DNA of 64,000 nucleotides from Tenacibaculum tangerinum (GTDB taxonomy: Bacteria; Bacteroidota; Bacteroidia; Flavobacteriales; Flavobacteriaceae). The translations under genes and the position numbers were made by a program. Every line of letters starts with the position of its first letter. Position 1 is the stretch's first letter. Location of the stretch: assembly GCF_029853675.1 (NCBI RefSeq), contig NZ_CP122539.1, positions 2,437,001 to 2,501,000 on the forward strand, written 5' to 3'. Below the pieces are notes generated by a model. It was not told the DNA's origin and ran no database searches. It saw only the letters and a list, made by a program, of their open reading frames with translations. This document shows positions 44,201 to 51,970 of this stretch, one piece after another.

Positions 44201-44589
44201 AAGAACAATCACAATTAAGACAACAACTTGAAGATGCTATTAAGCAAGGAAACGATAGCAATGGTAACGCTAAAAAGGCATTAAAAGAAATGGAACAATT
44301 AGAAAATGAAATTTTAGAAAAAGGTTTTACACAAGAAAGTATAAATAGAATGCAGCAATTAAACTATGAATTGCTAAAATTAGACAATGCTACTTTTGAA
44401 CAAAATAAAGATAAACAACGTAAATCGAACACCAATTTACAAGAGTTTGATAACAATACAGCTAAAGAATTGAAATTTAAAAAGTTGTTTTATAACCAAA
44501 CAGAGATATTAAACAGACAATCACTACCTTTGCGCCAAAATTACAAGAAGAAGGTGCAAGAGTATTTTAGCCTTCCGAAGGATAAATAA
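41290..44589 (+). CDS. DUF4175-family membrane protein with long coiled coil
   Basis: The 1099-aa protein has three membrane segments near the N-terminus (about residues 26-46, 52-77 and 153-168) and a DUF4175 opening (QQFSTKFYVNELIKGSILFV). A large extracytoplasmic part has Ig-like strands (about 185-480), then a Lys/Glu/Gln-rich coiled coil (about 490-770). A GKGNGKGKGKS plus Lys/Gly/Gln low-complexity stretch lies near residue 900-960. The function of the family is not established. I use the ATG at 41290; an in-frame TTG is 6 bp upstream. The secreted protein gene follows after 36 bp, suggesting an operon through mnmG. Confidence 0.85.
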   Translation: MEDFNKIQQKLQQFSTKFYVNELIKGSILFVSLGLIYLFFTLFIEYFLWLKPTARTVLFWLFIIVELFLLFRFICFPIFKIVGLQKGISFEEASKIIGNHFPEVQDKLLNVLQLQQNNQQSDLLAASIEQKSKELHPVSFNKAIDFTGNKKYLKYVLIPVFIWLISFFTGASEKLSQSFNRVVNHSVAYNPPAPFYFNLTVKDLRVIKGKDITVYLQTEGEVIPQEAKIHFNKQQYFLENEGNGLFSYTFSEVQNPITFYASANGIESDTYKIAVINTPSIQNISLLLTYPSYIRKASETINNTGNLHVPQGTMVTWNVKTSETDTVSFVEKDKRTIFKQKENNEFEFTKRLINNTNYQITTSNKNLTDYEQLQFSITVTKDEYPSIRVNSNIDSISRGNAQFVGQIADDYGFKKLELVYYDKNNIQKTDNQLIKINKESIQTFYFEFPGNLNLKEGVDYEMYFQVYDNDLVNGSKKAMSRKFSYREKTEEEIEEELLQEQKNYIENITNSLDEQQKSKKDLEKIQFNLQNKKNVNWNDQKKIQNLIKRQEQYQQMMQRQTQKLQENFSEKKEENETLEQKKENLKKRIEELKKLEKQQKLLDELMKLADKLNKEELIKKTKELAEQNKQQERSLERILEMTKRFYVEQKMNQLANKLDELSKKQEELSNKESSKEEQQEINKEFQKVKKDLDNLKKDNEELKQPMEIPSMENLEKQAQEELNKAEENLEKNNAAKAKKKQKEAAKKMQEMSQKMQESMQSMSAEMEEENMEGLRQILENLIIFSFDQEALMNDFSSSDSSHPDFGKNLQKQYQLKTYFEHIDDSLFVLSMRIPSISSTIQDELAQAHYNLDQSLENFADNYFQNGLSNQQYVMTSANTLADMLSDSLDAMKNPTPGKGNGKGKGKSFSLPDIIQQQNELMEKMKQGKQKKDQGKPQDGKEGKEGQKKGEKEGQNGEQNDDLDGELYEIYKEQSQLRQQLEDAIKQGNDSNGNAKKALKEMEQLENEILEKGFTQESINRMQQLNYELLKLDNATFEQNKDKQRKSNTNLQEFDNNTAKELKFKKLFYNQTEILNRQSLPLRQNYKKKVQEYFSLPKDK

Positions 44590-44625
44590 TTAATTACCTA
44601 TTAACTCTTTTTAATTTATTATTAA

Positions 44626-46032
44626 ATGAATTTACTTTTAAAATTTTCATTCTTTTTTCTGTTTGTATCTATGAGCTATGCAAATACAGTTCGTAATTTG
44701 GTTACCTTACCAAAGCACTTTAAAGTAGAAGATACGTTTTCTGGAGATTTATCAGAGAAAGAATCTTTCCATCTTATTTTTTCAAAGAATAAACAAAATA
44801 GAAAAAACACTGTACATTCTTTTATTTATGATGGCAAAACCATTACCGAGCTACAACCTTTTGAAAGTGTGGAAAAATATAGTCTTATTTCCTTTCACAA
44901 AAAACAAGGAATCCTTTCCTTATTGCTGAGTTATAAAGAAAAGAATAAAGAATACATAAGGAGAGTAGATATAAACCTAAACACTAAAGAAATCAAGCAG
45001 GAAACCCCCTTTGTACATGAAGATTATCTTTCTTCTATAAGAGAAAATGATAGATCTATTTTAATATACAAAACGAAAGAAGAAATAACTATTTCTCAAT
45101 TTATTGGAATTAATCAACCAAAAAAATTCACGTATACATTTCGTAAAAAAAATGATGATTACTCTACTTTTTTTAACGAAAATAAATTAGAAGCCATTAA
45201 AACAAATGAATTTATTGCCAATGGTTCTACTGCCAATTTCCGAGTGTATTTTGATGAAAATCATCTTATTTTCACCAAAGAAAGTACATCTGATAATATA
45301 ACAAATGTAGTAACAGTTCCACTTGATGAAAAAGATTTTATTCCTTCAAAAATCAAAACGTTTACCAATAAAAAAGCAGATGGAATTTACAAAAAATTTA
45401 CTTCCTTTTATTTTGATAGTAAAATTTACCAATTTGGAAATGATAAAAAAACGGGAAGTATTAAAATACACCATATTACAACAAATAAAAGTAAGCTTAT
45501 TAATGTAGATGATAGTTTATCATCAAAAATTAAAGGAAATGATGCATTTGCTGGTGTAACAGCATTTTTAAAACAAGCTGGTAAAAACAAACACAAAACA
45601 ACCATTACAGCAAATCCAACAAAGAATAATAAAATAAAAGTCAGAGTTGATTATGTAAATATTGATTATTCGTATCACTACAATTGGTGGTGGCATCATC
45701 AACAATTTATGATGTGGCAACAACAAAATATGATGCGTACTATTCCTAGTGGTTTTGGTCCTTCGCAACCAAACGACATCTATTTTAACACCTATACATT
45801 CGCTGAAGAAAAACGTTATTTTGAAATATTACTCGATAGTGAAGGAAACTTATTGAATGAAGAATTACCAGAAACGATGTATAAAGAAATAGACAAAAAA
45901 AAGTACATTGAAAAACTAGAAGAAATTAAAGATTTTAAATATGAATCCAGTTGTTTTTTAAAAAATAGTTTTAGGTTTATTAGTTATTCTCGTAAGCAAC
46001 AAGGTTTCATTTTTCAAACAAACAAGTTGTAA
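44626..46032 (+). CDS. secreted protein of unknown function
   Basis: The 468-aa protein has a signal peptide (MNLLLKFSFFFLFVSMSYA) and no recognised domain. The mature part is strand-rich and highly charged. A notable aromatic/His/Gln segment near residues 350-370 reads YHYNWWWHHQQFMMWQQQN. Gene order (after DUF4175, with its stop codon overlapping ybeY by 1 nt) suggests co-expression. The Trp/His/Met cluster might bind a metal, but nothing else supports this. Confidence 0.6.
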   Translation: MNLLLKFSFFFLFVSMSYANTVRNLVTLPKHFKVEDTFSGDLSEKESFHLIFSKNKQNRKNTVHSFIYDGKTITELQPFESVEKYSLISFHKKQGILSLLLSYKEKNKEYIRRVDINLNTKEIKQETPFVHEDYLSSIRENDRSILIYKTKEEITISQFIGINQPKKFTYTFRKKNDDYSTFFNENKLEAIKTNEFIANGSTANFRVYFDENHLIFTKESTSDNITNVVTVPLDEKDFIPSKIKTFTNKKADGIYKKFTSFYFDSKIYQFGNDKKTGSIKIHHITTNKSKLINVDDSLSSKIKGNDAFAGVTAFLKQAGKNKHKTTITANPTKNNKIKVRVDYVNIDYSYHYNWWWHHQQFMMWQQQNMMRTIPSGFGPSQPNDIYFNTYTFAEEKRYFEILLDSEGNLLNEELPETMYKEIDKKKYIEKLEEIKDFKYESSCFLKNSFRFISYSRKQQGFIFQTNKL

Positions 46033-46448
46033 TGATTACATTTAATTACGAAATTGAGTTTCAATTAAACAATGAAGAAAACACTTCTGAATGGATACAA
46101 CAATGTATCGAAAAAGAAGGTTTTGAGTTAGGAGAAATCAACTATATTTTTTGTGACGATGCTTATTTACATAAGCTCAATATGGAGTTTTTACAACACG
46201 ATACCTTAACCGATATTATTAGCTTTGACTATACCTTGGGTAAATTGGTTGGTGGCGATATTTTTATTTCTGTAGAAAGAGTAAAAGAAAACGCTAAAGA
46301 ATTTCATACTTCTTTTGAAAATGAATTGCACCGAGTAATTATTCATGGTGTTTTGCACTATATGAAATATCGAGATAAAACTGATGAAGAGAAGCAAATA
46401 ATGCGCTCTAAAGAAAATGAATTTTTAAAAATTTTAAATAACATATAA
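46032..46448 (+). CDS. ybeY: endoribonuclease YbeY (16S rRNA maturation)
   Basis: The 138-aa protein has the YbeY zinc region HRVIIHGVLHYMKYRDKTDE: the two histidines of HGxLH are present, while the third ligand position, His in the usual GYDH, falls in YRDK. This Asp/Lys variant is common in Bacteroidota YbeY. Other family blocks are NYIFCDDAYLHKLNMEFLQHDTLTDIISFDY and GDIFISVERV. YbeY trims 16S rRNA and takes part in ribosome quality control. It overlaps the preceding stop codon by one base and is followed by a parS-like palindrome. Confidence 0.9.
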   Translation: MITFNYEIEFQLNNEENTSEWIQQCIEKEGFELGEINYIFCDDAYLHKLNMEFLQHDTLTDIISFDYTLGKLVGGDIFISVERVKENAKEFHTSFENELHRVIIHGVLHYMKYRDKTDEEKQIMRSKENEFLKILNNI

Positions 46449-46452
46449 AAGA

Positions 46453-46466
46453 GTTCCACGTGGAAC
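46453..46466. promoter_or_regulatory. parS-like palindrome 1
   Basis: GTTCCACGTGGAAC is a perfect 14-bp palindrome in the 29 bp between ybeY and mnmG. It resembles the ParB/Noc-type sites (TGTTTCACGTGAAACA). Two relatives lie just beyond mnmG. Confidence 0.65.
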
Positions 46467-46477
46467 TAACTATAAAA

Positions 46478-48355
46478 ATGAGTTTATTTAATACGACATA
46501 CGATGTTATTGTAGTAGGAGGTGGGCACGCTGGTAGTGAAGCAGCAGCAGCTAGTGCAAATATGGGAGCGCACACTTTGTTAATTACAATGAACCTTCAA
46601 AACATTGCTCAAATGAGTTGTAATCCTGCTATGGGTGGAATTGCAAAAGGGCAAATAGTACGTGAAATTGATGCTTTAGGAGGTTACAGCGGAATTGTAA
46701 CCGATAAAACAGCAATTCAGTTTAAGATGCTTAACAAATCTAAAGGACCCGCTATGTGGAGTCCAAGAGCACAATCAGACAGAATGCAATTTGCTGAGTG
46801 CTGGAGAACGTTGTTAGAACAAACTGAAAATCTAGATTTTTATCAAGATTCTGTAAACGGATTATTGTTTGAAGGCAATACGATTGTAGGGGTAAAAACT
46901 GCTTTAGGTTTAGAGATAAAAGCAAAAACGGTAATTGTAACTGCTGGTACTTTTTTAAACGGATTAATTCATATCGGTGAAAAAACATTTGGTGGTGGTA
47001 GAGCAGGAGAAGGGGCTTCAACAGGAATAACCGAAGATTTGGTTGCAAAAGGTTTTGAAGCTGGTAGAATGAAAACAGGAACACCGCCTCGTGTAGATGG
47101 TCGTTCGTTAGATTATACTAAAATGACTGAGCAACCAGGTGATGCTACTCCAGAAAAATTCTCTTATTTACCCGTAACAAAGCCTTTAACGAAACAACGT
47201 TCTTGTTACCTCACATATACGAATCCTGAAGTACACGATTTGCTTAGAGAAGGATTTGAACGCTCGCCAATGTTTAATGGTAGAATTAAATCGACAGGAC
47301 CTCGTTATTGTCCTTCTATAGAAGATAAAATCAATCGTTTTGCAGAGAAAGAACGTCACCAAATCTTCGTAGAACCCGAAGGCTGGAATACGGTAGAAAT
47401 TTATGTAAACGGATTCTCAACATCGCTACCAGAAGATATTCAAGATAAAGCAATACGAGCTATCCCTGGTTTTGAAAACGTCAAATTTTTCAGATATGGA
47501 TATGCAATTGAATACGATTATTTTCCGCCAACACAATTAAAACATAATTTAGAAACGAAGTTGATTGAAAACTTGTTTTTTGCGGGTCAAATTAACGGTA
47601 CAACAGGCTATGAAGAAGCAGCTGCACAAGGATTAATGGCAGGTGTAAATGCAGCCTTAAAAACCCAAAATAAAGAACCATTTATTTTGAAAAGAAGTGA
47701 AGCATATATCGGTGTTTTGATTGATGACTTAATTACCAAAGGAACCGAAGAACCCTATCGTATGTTTACCTCTCGTGCAGAATACAGAACCTTATTACGA
47801 CAAGATAATGCCGATTTACGTCTTACAGAAAAAGCGTATAAATTAGGTTTGGCTTCTGAAGAAAGAATGAATAGGGTAGAAGAGAAGAAGAAGAAAACTC
47901 AAAACTTAATCGATTTTATAAAAGATTTAAGTGTTAGTAAAGAAGATATCAATCCTATTTTAGAACGTAAAAATTTAGCAACTATAAATCAATCTATGAA
48001 GTTGTACAAAATTGCTGCAAGACCTCAGTTATCTTTTTCTGATTTTAAGTCAATAGACAAACTTAAAAACTATATACAAGAGCATTCAATTGATGATGAA
48101 ATTATAGAACAAGTTGAAATTCATTTAAAATATTCTGGATATATAGAAAAAGAAAAAAACAATGCTGACAAATTGAATAGATTAGAAAACGTACCCATTC
48201 CGTCGACATTCGATTACAGTAAAGTAAAATCATTGTCGTACGAAGCCAGGGAAAAGTTATCTAAAATACAACCCACTTCCATTTCACAAGCAAGTAGAAT
48301 TAGTGGAGTTTCACCTAGTGATATTTCTGTTTTACTGGTTTATATGGGTAGATAA
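46478..48355 (+). CDS. mnmG: tRNA uridine-5-carboxymethylaminomethyl synthesis enzyme MnmG
   Basis: The 625-aa FAD enzyme works with MnmE to modify U34 of certain tRNAs. The FAD motif VIVVGGGHAGSEAAAASANMG is at residues about 9-29, followed by MSCNPAMGGIAKGQIVREID and the two Cys-containing blocks (GGVGRAGEGAST-like GGGRAGEGAS; RYCPSIEDKINRF). The C-terminal helical part ends ISGVSPSDISVLLVYMGR. I start at ATG 46478 (MSLFNTTYDVIVVGGGH); an upstream frame would read through the palindrome. mnmG (gidA) is often near the chromosome origin. Confidence 0.95.
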   Translation: MSLFNTTYDVIVVGGGHAGSEAAAASANMGAHTLLITMNLQNIAQMSCNPAMGGIAKGQIVREIDALGGYSGIVTDKTAIQFKMLNKSKGPAMWSPRAQSDRMQFAECWRTLLEQTENLDFYQDSVNGLLFEGNTIVGVKTALGLEIKAKTVIVTAGTFLNGLIHIGEKTFGGGRAGEGASTGITEDLVAKGFEAGRMKTGTPPRVDGRSLDYTKMTEQPGDATPEKFSYLPVTKPLTKQRSCYLTYTNPEVHDLLREGFERSPMFNGRIKSTGPRYCPSIEDKINRFAEKERHQIFVEPEGWNTVEIYVNGFSTSLPEDIQDKAIRAIPGFENVKFFRYGYAIEYDYFPPTQLKHNLETKLIENLFFAGQINGTTGYEEAAAQGLMAGVNAALKTQNKEPFILKRSEAYIGVLIDDLITKGTEEPYRMFTSRAEYRTLLRQDNADLRLTEKAYKLGLASEERMNRVEEKKKKTQNLIDFIKDLSVSKEDINPILERKNLATINQSMKLYKIAARPQLSFSDFKSIDKLKNYIQEHSIDDEIIEQVEIHLKYSGYIEKEKNNADKLNRLENVPIPSTFDYSKVKSLSYEAREKLSKIQPTSISQASRISGVSPSDISVLLVYMGR

Positions 48356-48380
48356 ACAGCAATTTAAAATTATAAAAAAA

Positions 48381-48409
48381 TAAAATGTTCCATGTGGAAC
48401 ATTTTATTT
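48381..48409. promoter_or_regulatory. parS-like palindrome 2, also a possible mnmG terminator
   Basis: TGTTCCATGTGGAACA (48387-48402 core) has 11-bp inverted arms including the flanking AAAA/TTTT. A run of Ts follows, so on the plus strand it could also form a short-loop terminator 26 bp after mnmG. Confidence 0.55.
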
Positions 48410-48439
48410 TTTTACGTATAATTGTCTTGTAAATTAAAG

Positions 48440-48453
48440 GTTCCACATGGAAC
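48440..48453. promoter_or_regulatory. parS-like palindrome 3
   Basis: GTTCCACATGGAAC has 6-bp inverted arms and a CA centre, about 50 bp from palindrome 2 and 19 bp before the methyltransferase start. Confidence 0.5.
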
Positions 48454-48471
48454 ATAAATAGCAACATCAAC

Positions 48472-49328
48472 TTGACTACAGAAAAAGAGTTATATATAAA
48501 CTTAAACCCGTTTCTAAACTGTATAGATTACACAGTATCTTCTGAGAGCTATGAAGTAATGAAAAACGAAGATTATGATATGTTGGTTACTTCTCCTGTA
48601 CCAGATAATTTAGAACAGTACTACGCTAGTGACGATTATATTTCTCATACAGATAGTAAAACTTCTCTTTTCGATAAAACCTATCAGTTAGTTAAAAACT
48701 ACACGTTAAAGAAAAAATTAAAATTAATTAATTCTTTTAATACAGAAGATAAATCGATTTTAGATGTTGGTGCAGGTACTGGTGATTTCTTAAAAGTCTG
48801 TCAAGATGATGGATGGAAAATAACAGGGGTTGAACCTTCTAAAAAAGCACGAGAATTTGCGAATAAAAAAAGGTGTTTCTTTTTGAAAACTTAACAGAAA
48901 TTGAACAAAAGAAATTCGATGTAATTACTTTATGGCATGTATTAGAACATGTACCTAATTTAGCAGAATACATACAACAACTTAAGCTACTTCTAAAACC
49001 AAACGGAACTTTAATCGTCGCTGTTCCAAATTATAAAAGTTTTGATGCAAAACACTATAAAGAGTTTTGGGCTGCCTATGACGTACCAAGACATTTATGG
49101 CATTTTTCAAGAACTTCTATCTCTAAAATATTTTCATTTGTTAACATGAAAATTGAAAAGACCATTCCTATGAAGTTTGATTCTTTTTATGTTTCCTTAC
49201 TTTCTGAAAAAAATAAAACTAAAAAAATACGACCAATTTGTGCTTTTTTTATCGGATTGAAATCAAATATAAAAGCAAAACAATCTGGTGAATACTCTTC
49301 TTTAATTTATATCTTAAAAAGTGTGTAA
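48472..49328 (+). pseudogene. class I SAM-dependent methyltransferase, split by a -1 frameshift
   Basis: The first frame (TTG start at 48472) contains motif I, SILDVGAGTGDFLKVCQDDG, then fails after KKAREFANKK. A second frame continues VFLFENLTEIEQKKFDVITLWHVLEHVPNLAEYI, the post-II and motif IV region of methyltransferase_11/23 proteins, and runs to 49328. The break is an A7 tract at 48865-48871; eight As would join both into one protein of about 285 aa. Full-length relatives act on small molecules, lipids or sugars; the substrate is unknown. The TTG start is used because ATG GAA CAT AAA upstream meets a stop. Confidence 0.85.
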
Positions 49329-49395
49329 AATTAATTTAAAACTATTTTAAAGGATTTAAAATATAAAAACATACAAACACCTTACAAAAATATAA

Positions 49396-49430
49396 AAACC
49401 TGTTAAAACGTATATTTTAACAGGTTTTTA
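49396..49430. terminator. bidirectional hairpin terminator
   Basis: AACCTGTTAAAA pairs with TTTTAACAGGTT; A and T tracts lie on both sides. It separates the methyltransferase (plus) from the convergent DoxX-like gene. Confidence 0.85.
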
Positions 49431-49470
49431 TATAATTAAAATTAATTATATTATAATTATTTAATAAGTT

Positions 49471-49869
49471 TTATCTATTTAATAAATACACCCCTAAAAT
49501 TGTAATAATAAAGTAAACTGCTAACGTCATTGCACCAGCATAATCTTTTGCTAAACGTTGACCAATTAACAAGAAGATTAACGTTACTGCAGAAAGTTCT
49601 GCACCAATTAAAGCAATAGTATGATTACCTGTTGTTGCTAAGTGAAAAATTCCAACAAACATTAATCCACCCGCTAATAATTCCATGACTAAAATAATAG
49701 CCAATAAAATGGGCACCGAATTTTTGAGTGGAGAATTTTTGAAGTGTTCTTTAATAAAAGATAAATTTCCTTTCCAATCGCTTACCTTATCGATTCCTGA
49801 TTGTAAAAAAGTAACTATTAAAAAAAGTAGAATTAAAATTTCTGTGATGCTTTGTTGTATAAGTTCCAT
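49471..49869 (-). CDS. DoxX-like membrane protein
   Basis: The 132-aa protein has four membrane segments (ITEILILLFLIVTFLQSGIDK; PILLAIILVMELLAGGLMFVG; HTIALIGAELSAVTLIFLL; GAMTLAVYFIITILGVYLL). The FLQSGIDKVSDW and ELLAGGLMF patterns are typical of the DoxX/DoxD-like superfamily of small inner-membrane proteins. Relatives are linked to thiol or quinone redox processes, but function here is unknown. It diverges from the SPFH gene across 127 bp. Confidence 0.75.
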   Translation of the reverse strand: MELIQQSITEILILLFLIVTFLQSGIDKVSDWKGNLSFIKEHFKNSPLKNSVPILLAIILVMELLAGGLMFVGIFHLATTGNHTIALIGAELSAVTLIFLLIGQRLAKDYAGAMTLAVYFIITILGVYLLNR

Positions 49870-49996
49870 GTGTTGATTTTTTGCAAATATAATTTTTAAA
49901 AAAAGAATTGTAACAAATCAAAAAAAATAGTCTTATTAGTATGTACTATTTTAATAGTATCTTTATAAAAAAATTACTAACTAAAATTTTAAAACT

Positions 49997-50929
49997 ATGC
50001 CTGTTTTTATGTATCCGATTATATTTTTCGGAATTATTATTTTACTATCCTCATTTTTTATTGTTAAACAACAAACCGCCGCCATTATAGAGCGTTTTGG
50101 TCGCTTTCAAAGTATTCGTCACTCAGGACTTCAATTAAAAATTCCTATTGTAGATAGAATTGCAGGAAAATTAAGTTTAAAAATTCAACAATTAGATGTT
50201 ATTGTTGAAACAAAAACCTTAGATGATGTTTTTGTGAAACTAAAAGTATCGGTACAATACAAAGTAATACGAGAAAAAGTGTATGATGCTTTTTACAAGC
50301 TAGATTATCCGCACGATCAAATTACCTCGTATGTATTTGATGTAGTTCGTGCAGAAGTTCCTAAAATGAAGTTAGACGACGTATTTGTGAAAAAAGACGA
50401 TATTGCCATTGCTGTAAAGGCAGAGTTGAATGATGCGATGATGGATTACGGGTACGATATTATAAAAACATTGGTTACCGATATTGATCCAGATGCACAA
50501 GTAAAAGCTGCTATGAACCGTATCAATGCTTCAGAGCGTGAAAAAGTTGCTGCTCAATATGAGGGGGATGCTCAGCGTATTTTAATTGTTGAAAAAGCAA
50601 AAGCTGAAGCTGAAAGTAAACGTTTACAAGGACAAGGTATTGCCGATCAACGTCGTGAAATTGCTCGTGGTTTAGAAGAGTCTGTCGAAGTTTTAAATCG
50701 TGTAGGCATTAACAGCCAAGAAGCCTCTGCTTTGATTGTAGTTACACAACATTACGATACATTACAATCGTTAGGTGAAGAAACCAATAGTAACTTAATT
50801 TTACTGCCTAATGCGCCACAAGCTGGAAGCAATATGCTAAACGATATGGTAGCTAGTTTTACTGCGAGTAATCAGATAGGTGAGGCCATGAAAAAAGCAC
50901 AGGAAAAAAAAGTGATAAATAATAAGTAA
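49997..50929 (+). CDS. SPFH/Band 7 (stomatin-like) membrane protein
   Basis: The 310-aa protein has an N-terminal membrane hairpin (MYPIIFFGIIILLSSFFIV), an SPFH domain (QQTAAIIERFGRFQSIRHSGLQ; then DVFVKLKVSVQYKV) and a C-terminal coiled coil rich in Ala/Glu/Arg (AAMNRINASEREKVAAQYEGDAQ). This is the hypersensitive-response-like/QmcA group. SPFH proteins form large ring assemblies at the inner membrane that interact with proteases such as FtsH. No NfeD partner gene is adjacent. A strong terminator follows. Confidence 0.88.
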   Translation: MPVFMYPIIFFGIIILLSSFFIVKQQTAAIIERFGRFQSIRHSGLQLKIPIVDRIAGKLSLKIQQLDVIVETKTLDDVFVKLKVSVQYKVIREKVYDAFYKLDYPHDQITSYVFDVVRAEVPKMKLDDVFVKKDDIAIAVKAELNDAMMDYGYDIIKTLVTDIDPDAQVKAAMNRINASEREKVAAQYEGDAQRILIVEKAKAEAESKRLQGQGIADQRREIARGLEESVEVLNRVGINSQEASALIVVTQHYDTLQSLGEETNSNLILLPNAPQAGSNMLNDMVASFTASNQIGEAMKKAQEKKVINNK

Positions 50930-50936
50930 AAAAATA

Positions 50937-50970
50937 AAAAAACCGAAACTTTAGCGTTTCGGTTTTTTTA
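50937..50970. terminator. bidirectional hairpin terminator
   Basis: AAACCGAAAC pairs with GTTTCGGTTT, with A and T tracts on either side, between the convergent SPFH and tatA genes. Confidence 0.85.
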
Positions 50971-50988
50971 TAATGTATTGATAATACC

Positions 50989-51183
50989 TTATTTTTTTTC
51001 TTCTACTTTATCAGTACTATCTTCATCTGCTTTACTAGCGTCTTTAAACTCTTTTATACCAGAACCTAATCCTTTCATTAGCTCAGGTATCTTTTTTCCA
51101 CCAAAAAGTAATAGAATAACAACTAATACAATTACAATTTGATACCCTCCTGGAATCCCTAAAAATATAGTAAGTTCATTCAT
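50989..51183 (-). CDS. tatA: Sec-independent protein translocase subunit TatA/TatE
   Basis: The 64-aa protein has one N-terminal membrane helix ([20 protein letters not shown]) and the TatA amphipathic helix with the [21 protein letters not shown] motif, then a short acidic/Lys tail. TatA subunits oligomerise at the inner membrane to let folded proteins cross. It is short for TatB, which supports TatA/E. No tatC is nearby. Confidence 0.9.
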   Translation of the reverse strand: MNELTIFLGIPGGYQIVIVLVVILLLFGGKKIPELMKGLGSGIKEFKDASKADEDSTDKVEEKK

Positions 51184-51216
51184 TTTTATTAAGTTTTGCG
51201 CTACAAAGATACGAAA

Positions 51217-51894
51217 TTAACTTCGGTGTTCAATTACCCCACCAATTACTTTTTTATCTCTTAAAACTTCTGGTGTCCCTTTGTAAAAAATAGTTCCTCC
51301 GAACGATACTTTCGCATCTAAAGTTTCACCTGCTTGTACTTCCACTTTTGACCCAGAGCCAGCTTGAACAATATTGGTTTGTGCTACTTCAAGTTTGTAC
51401 CCGTGATACATGCCACCCAAATTTGCCTCTACTGTTTGATTCTTAGTAGTCCCTGTAAGCTTAATCACAGCCCCTGAAGAACTTTTTACTTTTAAGTGCT
51501 TAATGTTTACCACAAGATTTATAAAAGCACCTTCTTGAGCTTTAATTTCAATTTGTTCTTGTTCAATATCTTTTCCTGTAATAATAGCACCTTCATTAGC
51601 ATCAATTACTTCTAAATCTTCGTTGTAATACAAAGTTGCTTTTACTTTACCATCAGCAATAGTTTCAGGAAATTTTAATAATACTTTTAAGGTATAACCT
51701 TCAATTTTTATTTTTACTTTATCTGCCTTTTCGCCAGTAACTACAATTTTAGAAGTATCAGCTTTTACCAATTCCAAATCAATACCACTGTATACTTTTA
51801 GTTGATAAAAACTTTCTAATTCTTTTGTTATGGTCGTTTGTGCTGAAGCTGTAAAAGTCATCAAAAACAAACTTATAATTGCTAACTTCTTCAT
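51217..51894 (-). CDS. head-GIN (DUF2807) secreted protein
   Basis: The 225-aa protein has a signal peptide (MKKLAIISLFLMTFTASAQ) and a DUF2807 domain of parallel beta-helix type: FYQLKVYSGIDLELVKAD, VTGEKADKVKIKIEGYTLKVLL, then repeated short strands (GAFINLVVNIKHLKVKSSSG, GAVIKLTGTTKNQTVEANLG). This domain is abundant in Bacteroidota and is thought to be surface-exposed or periplasmic; its ligand is unknown. I use the ATG at 51894 because it directly precedes the signal peptide; a longer frame starts at 51945. It is read 76 bp after rnr. Confidence 0.8.
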   Translation of the reverse strand: MKKLAIISLFLMTFTASAQTTITKELESFYQLKVYSGIDLELVKADTSKIVVTGEKADKVKIKIEGYTLKVLLKFPETIADGKVKATLYYNEDLEVIDANEGAIITGKDIEQEQIEIKAQEGAFINLVVNIKHLKVKSSSGAVIKLTGTTKNQTVEANLGGMYHGYKLEVAQTNIVQAGSGSKVEVQAGETLDAKVSFGGTIFYKGTPEVLRDKKVIGGVIEHRS

Positions 51895-51970
51895 ATAAAA
51901 TTCTATTAGTTGATTGTGTACTTTCAATAATTGTACCAATACCATAAAGAAAAATAAGTAATTTTATTGC

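Noticed and set aside
48385..48410. Palindrome after mnmG as only a terminator
   Set aside because: Its core matches the palindromes at 46453 and 48440, which have no T tract, so a DNA-binding site is at least as likely; recorded as dual.
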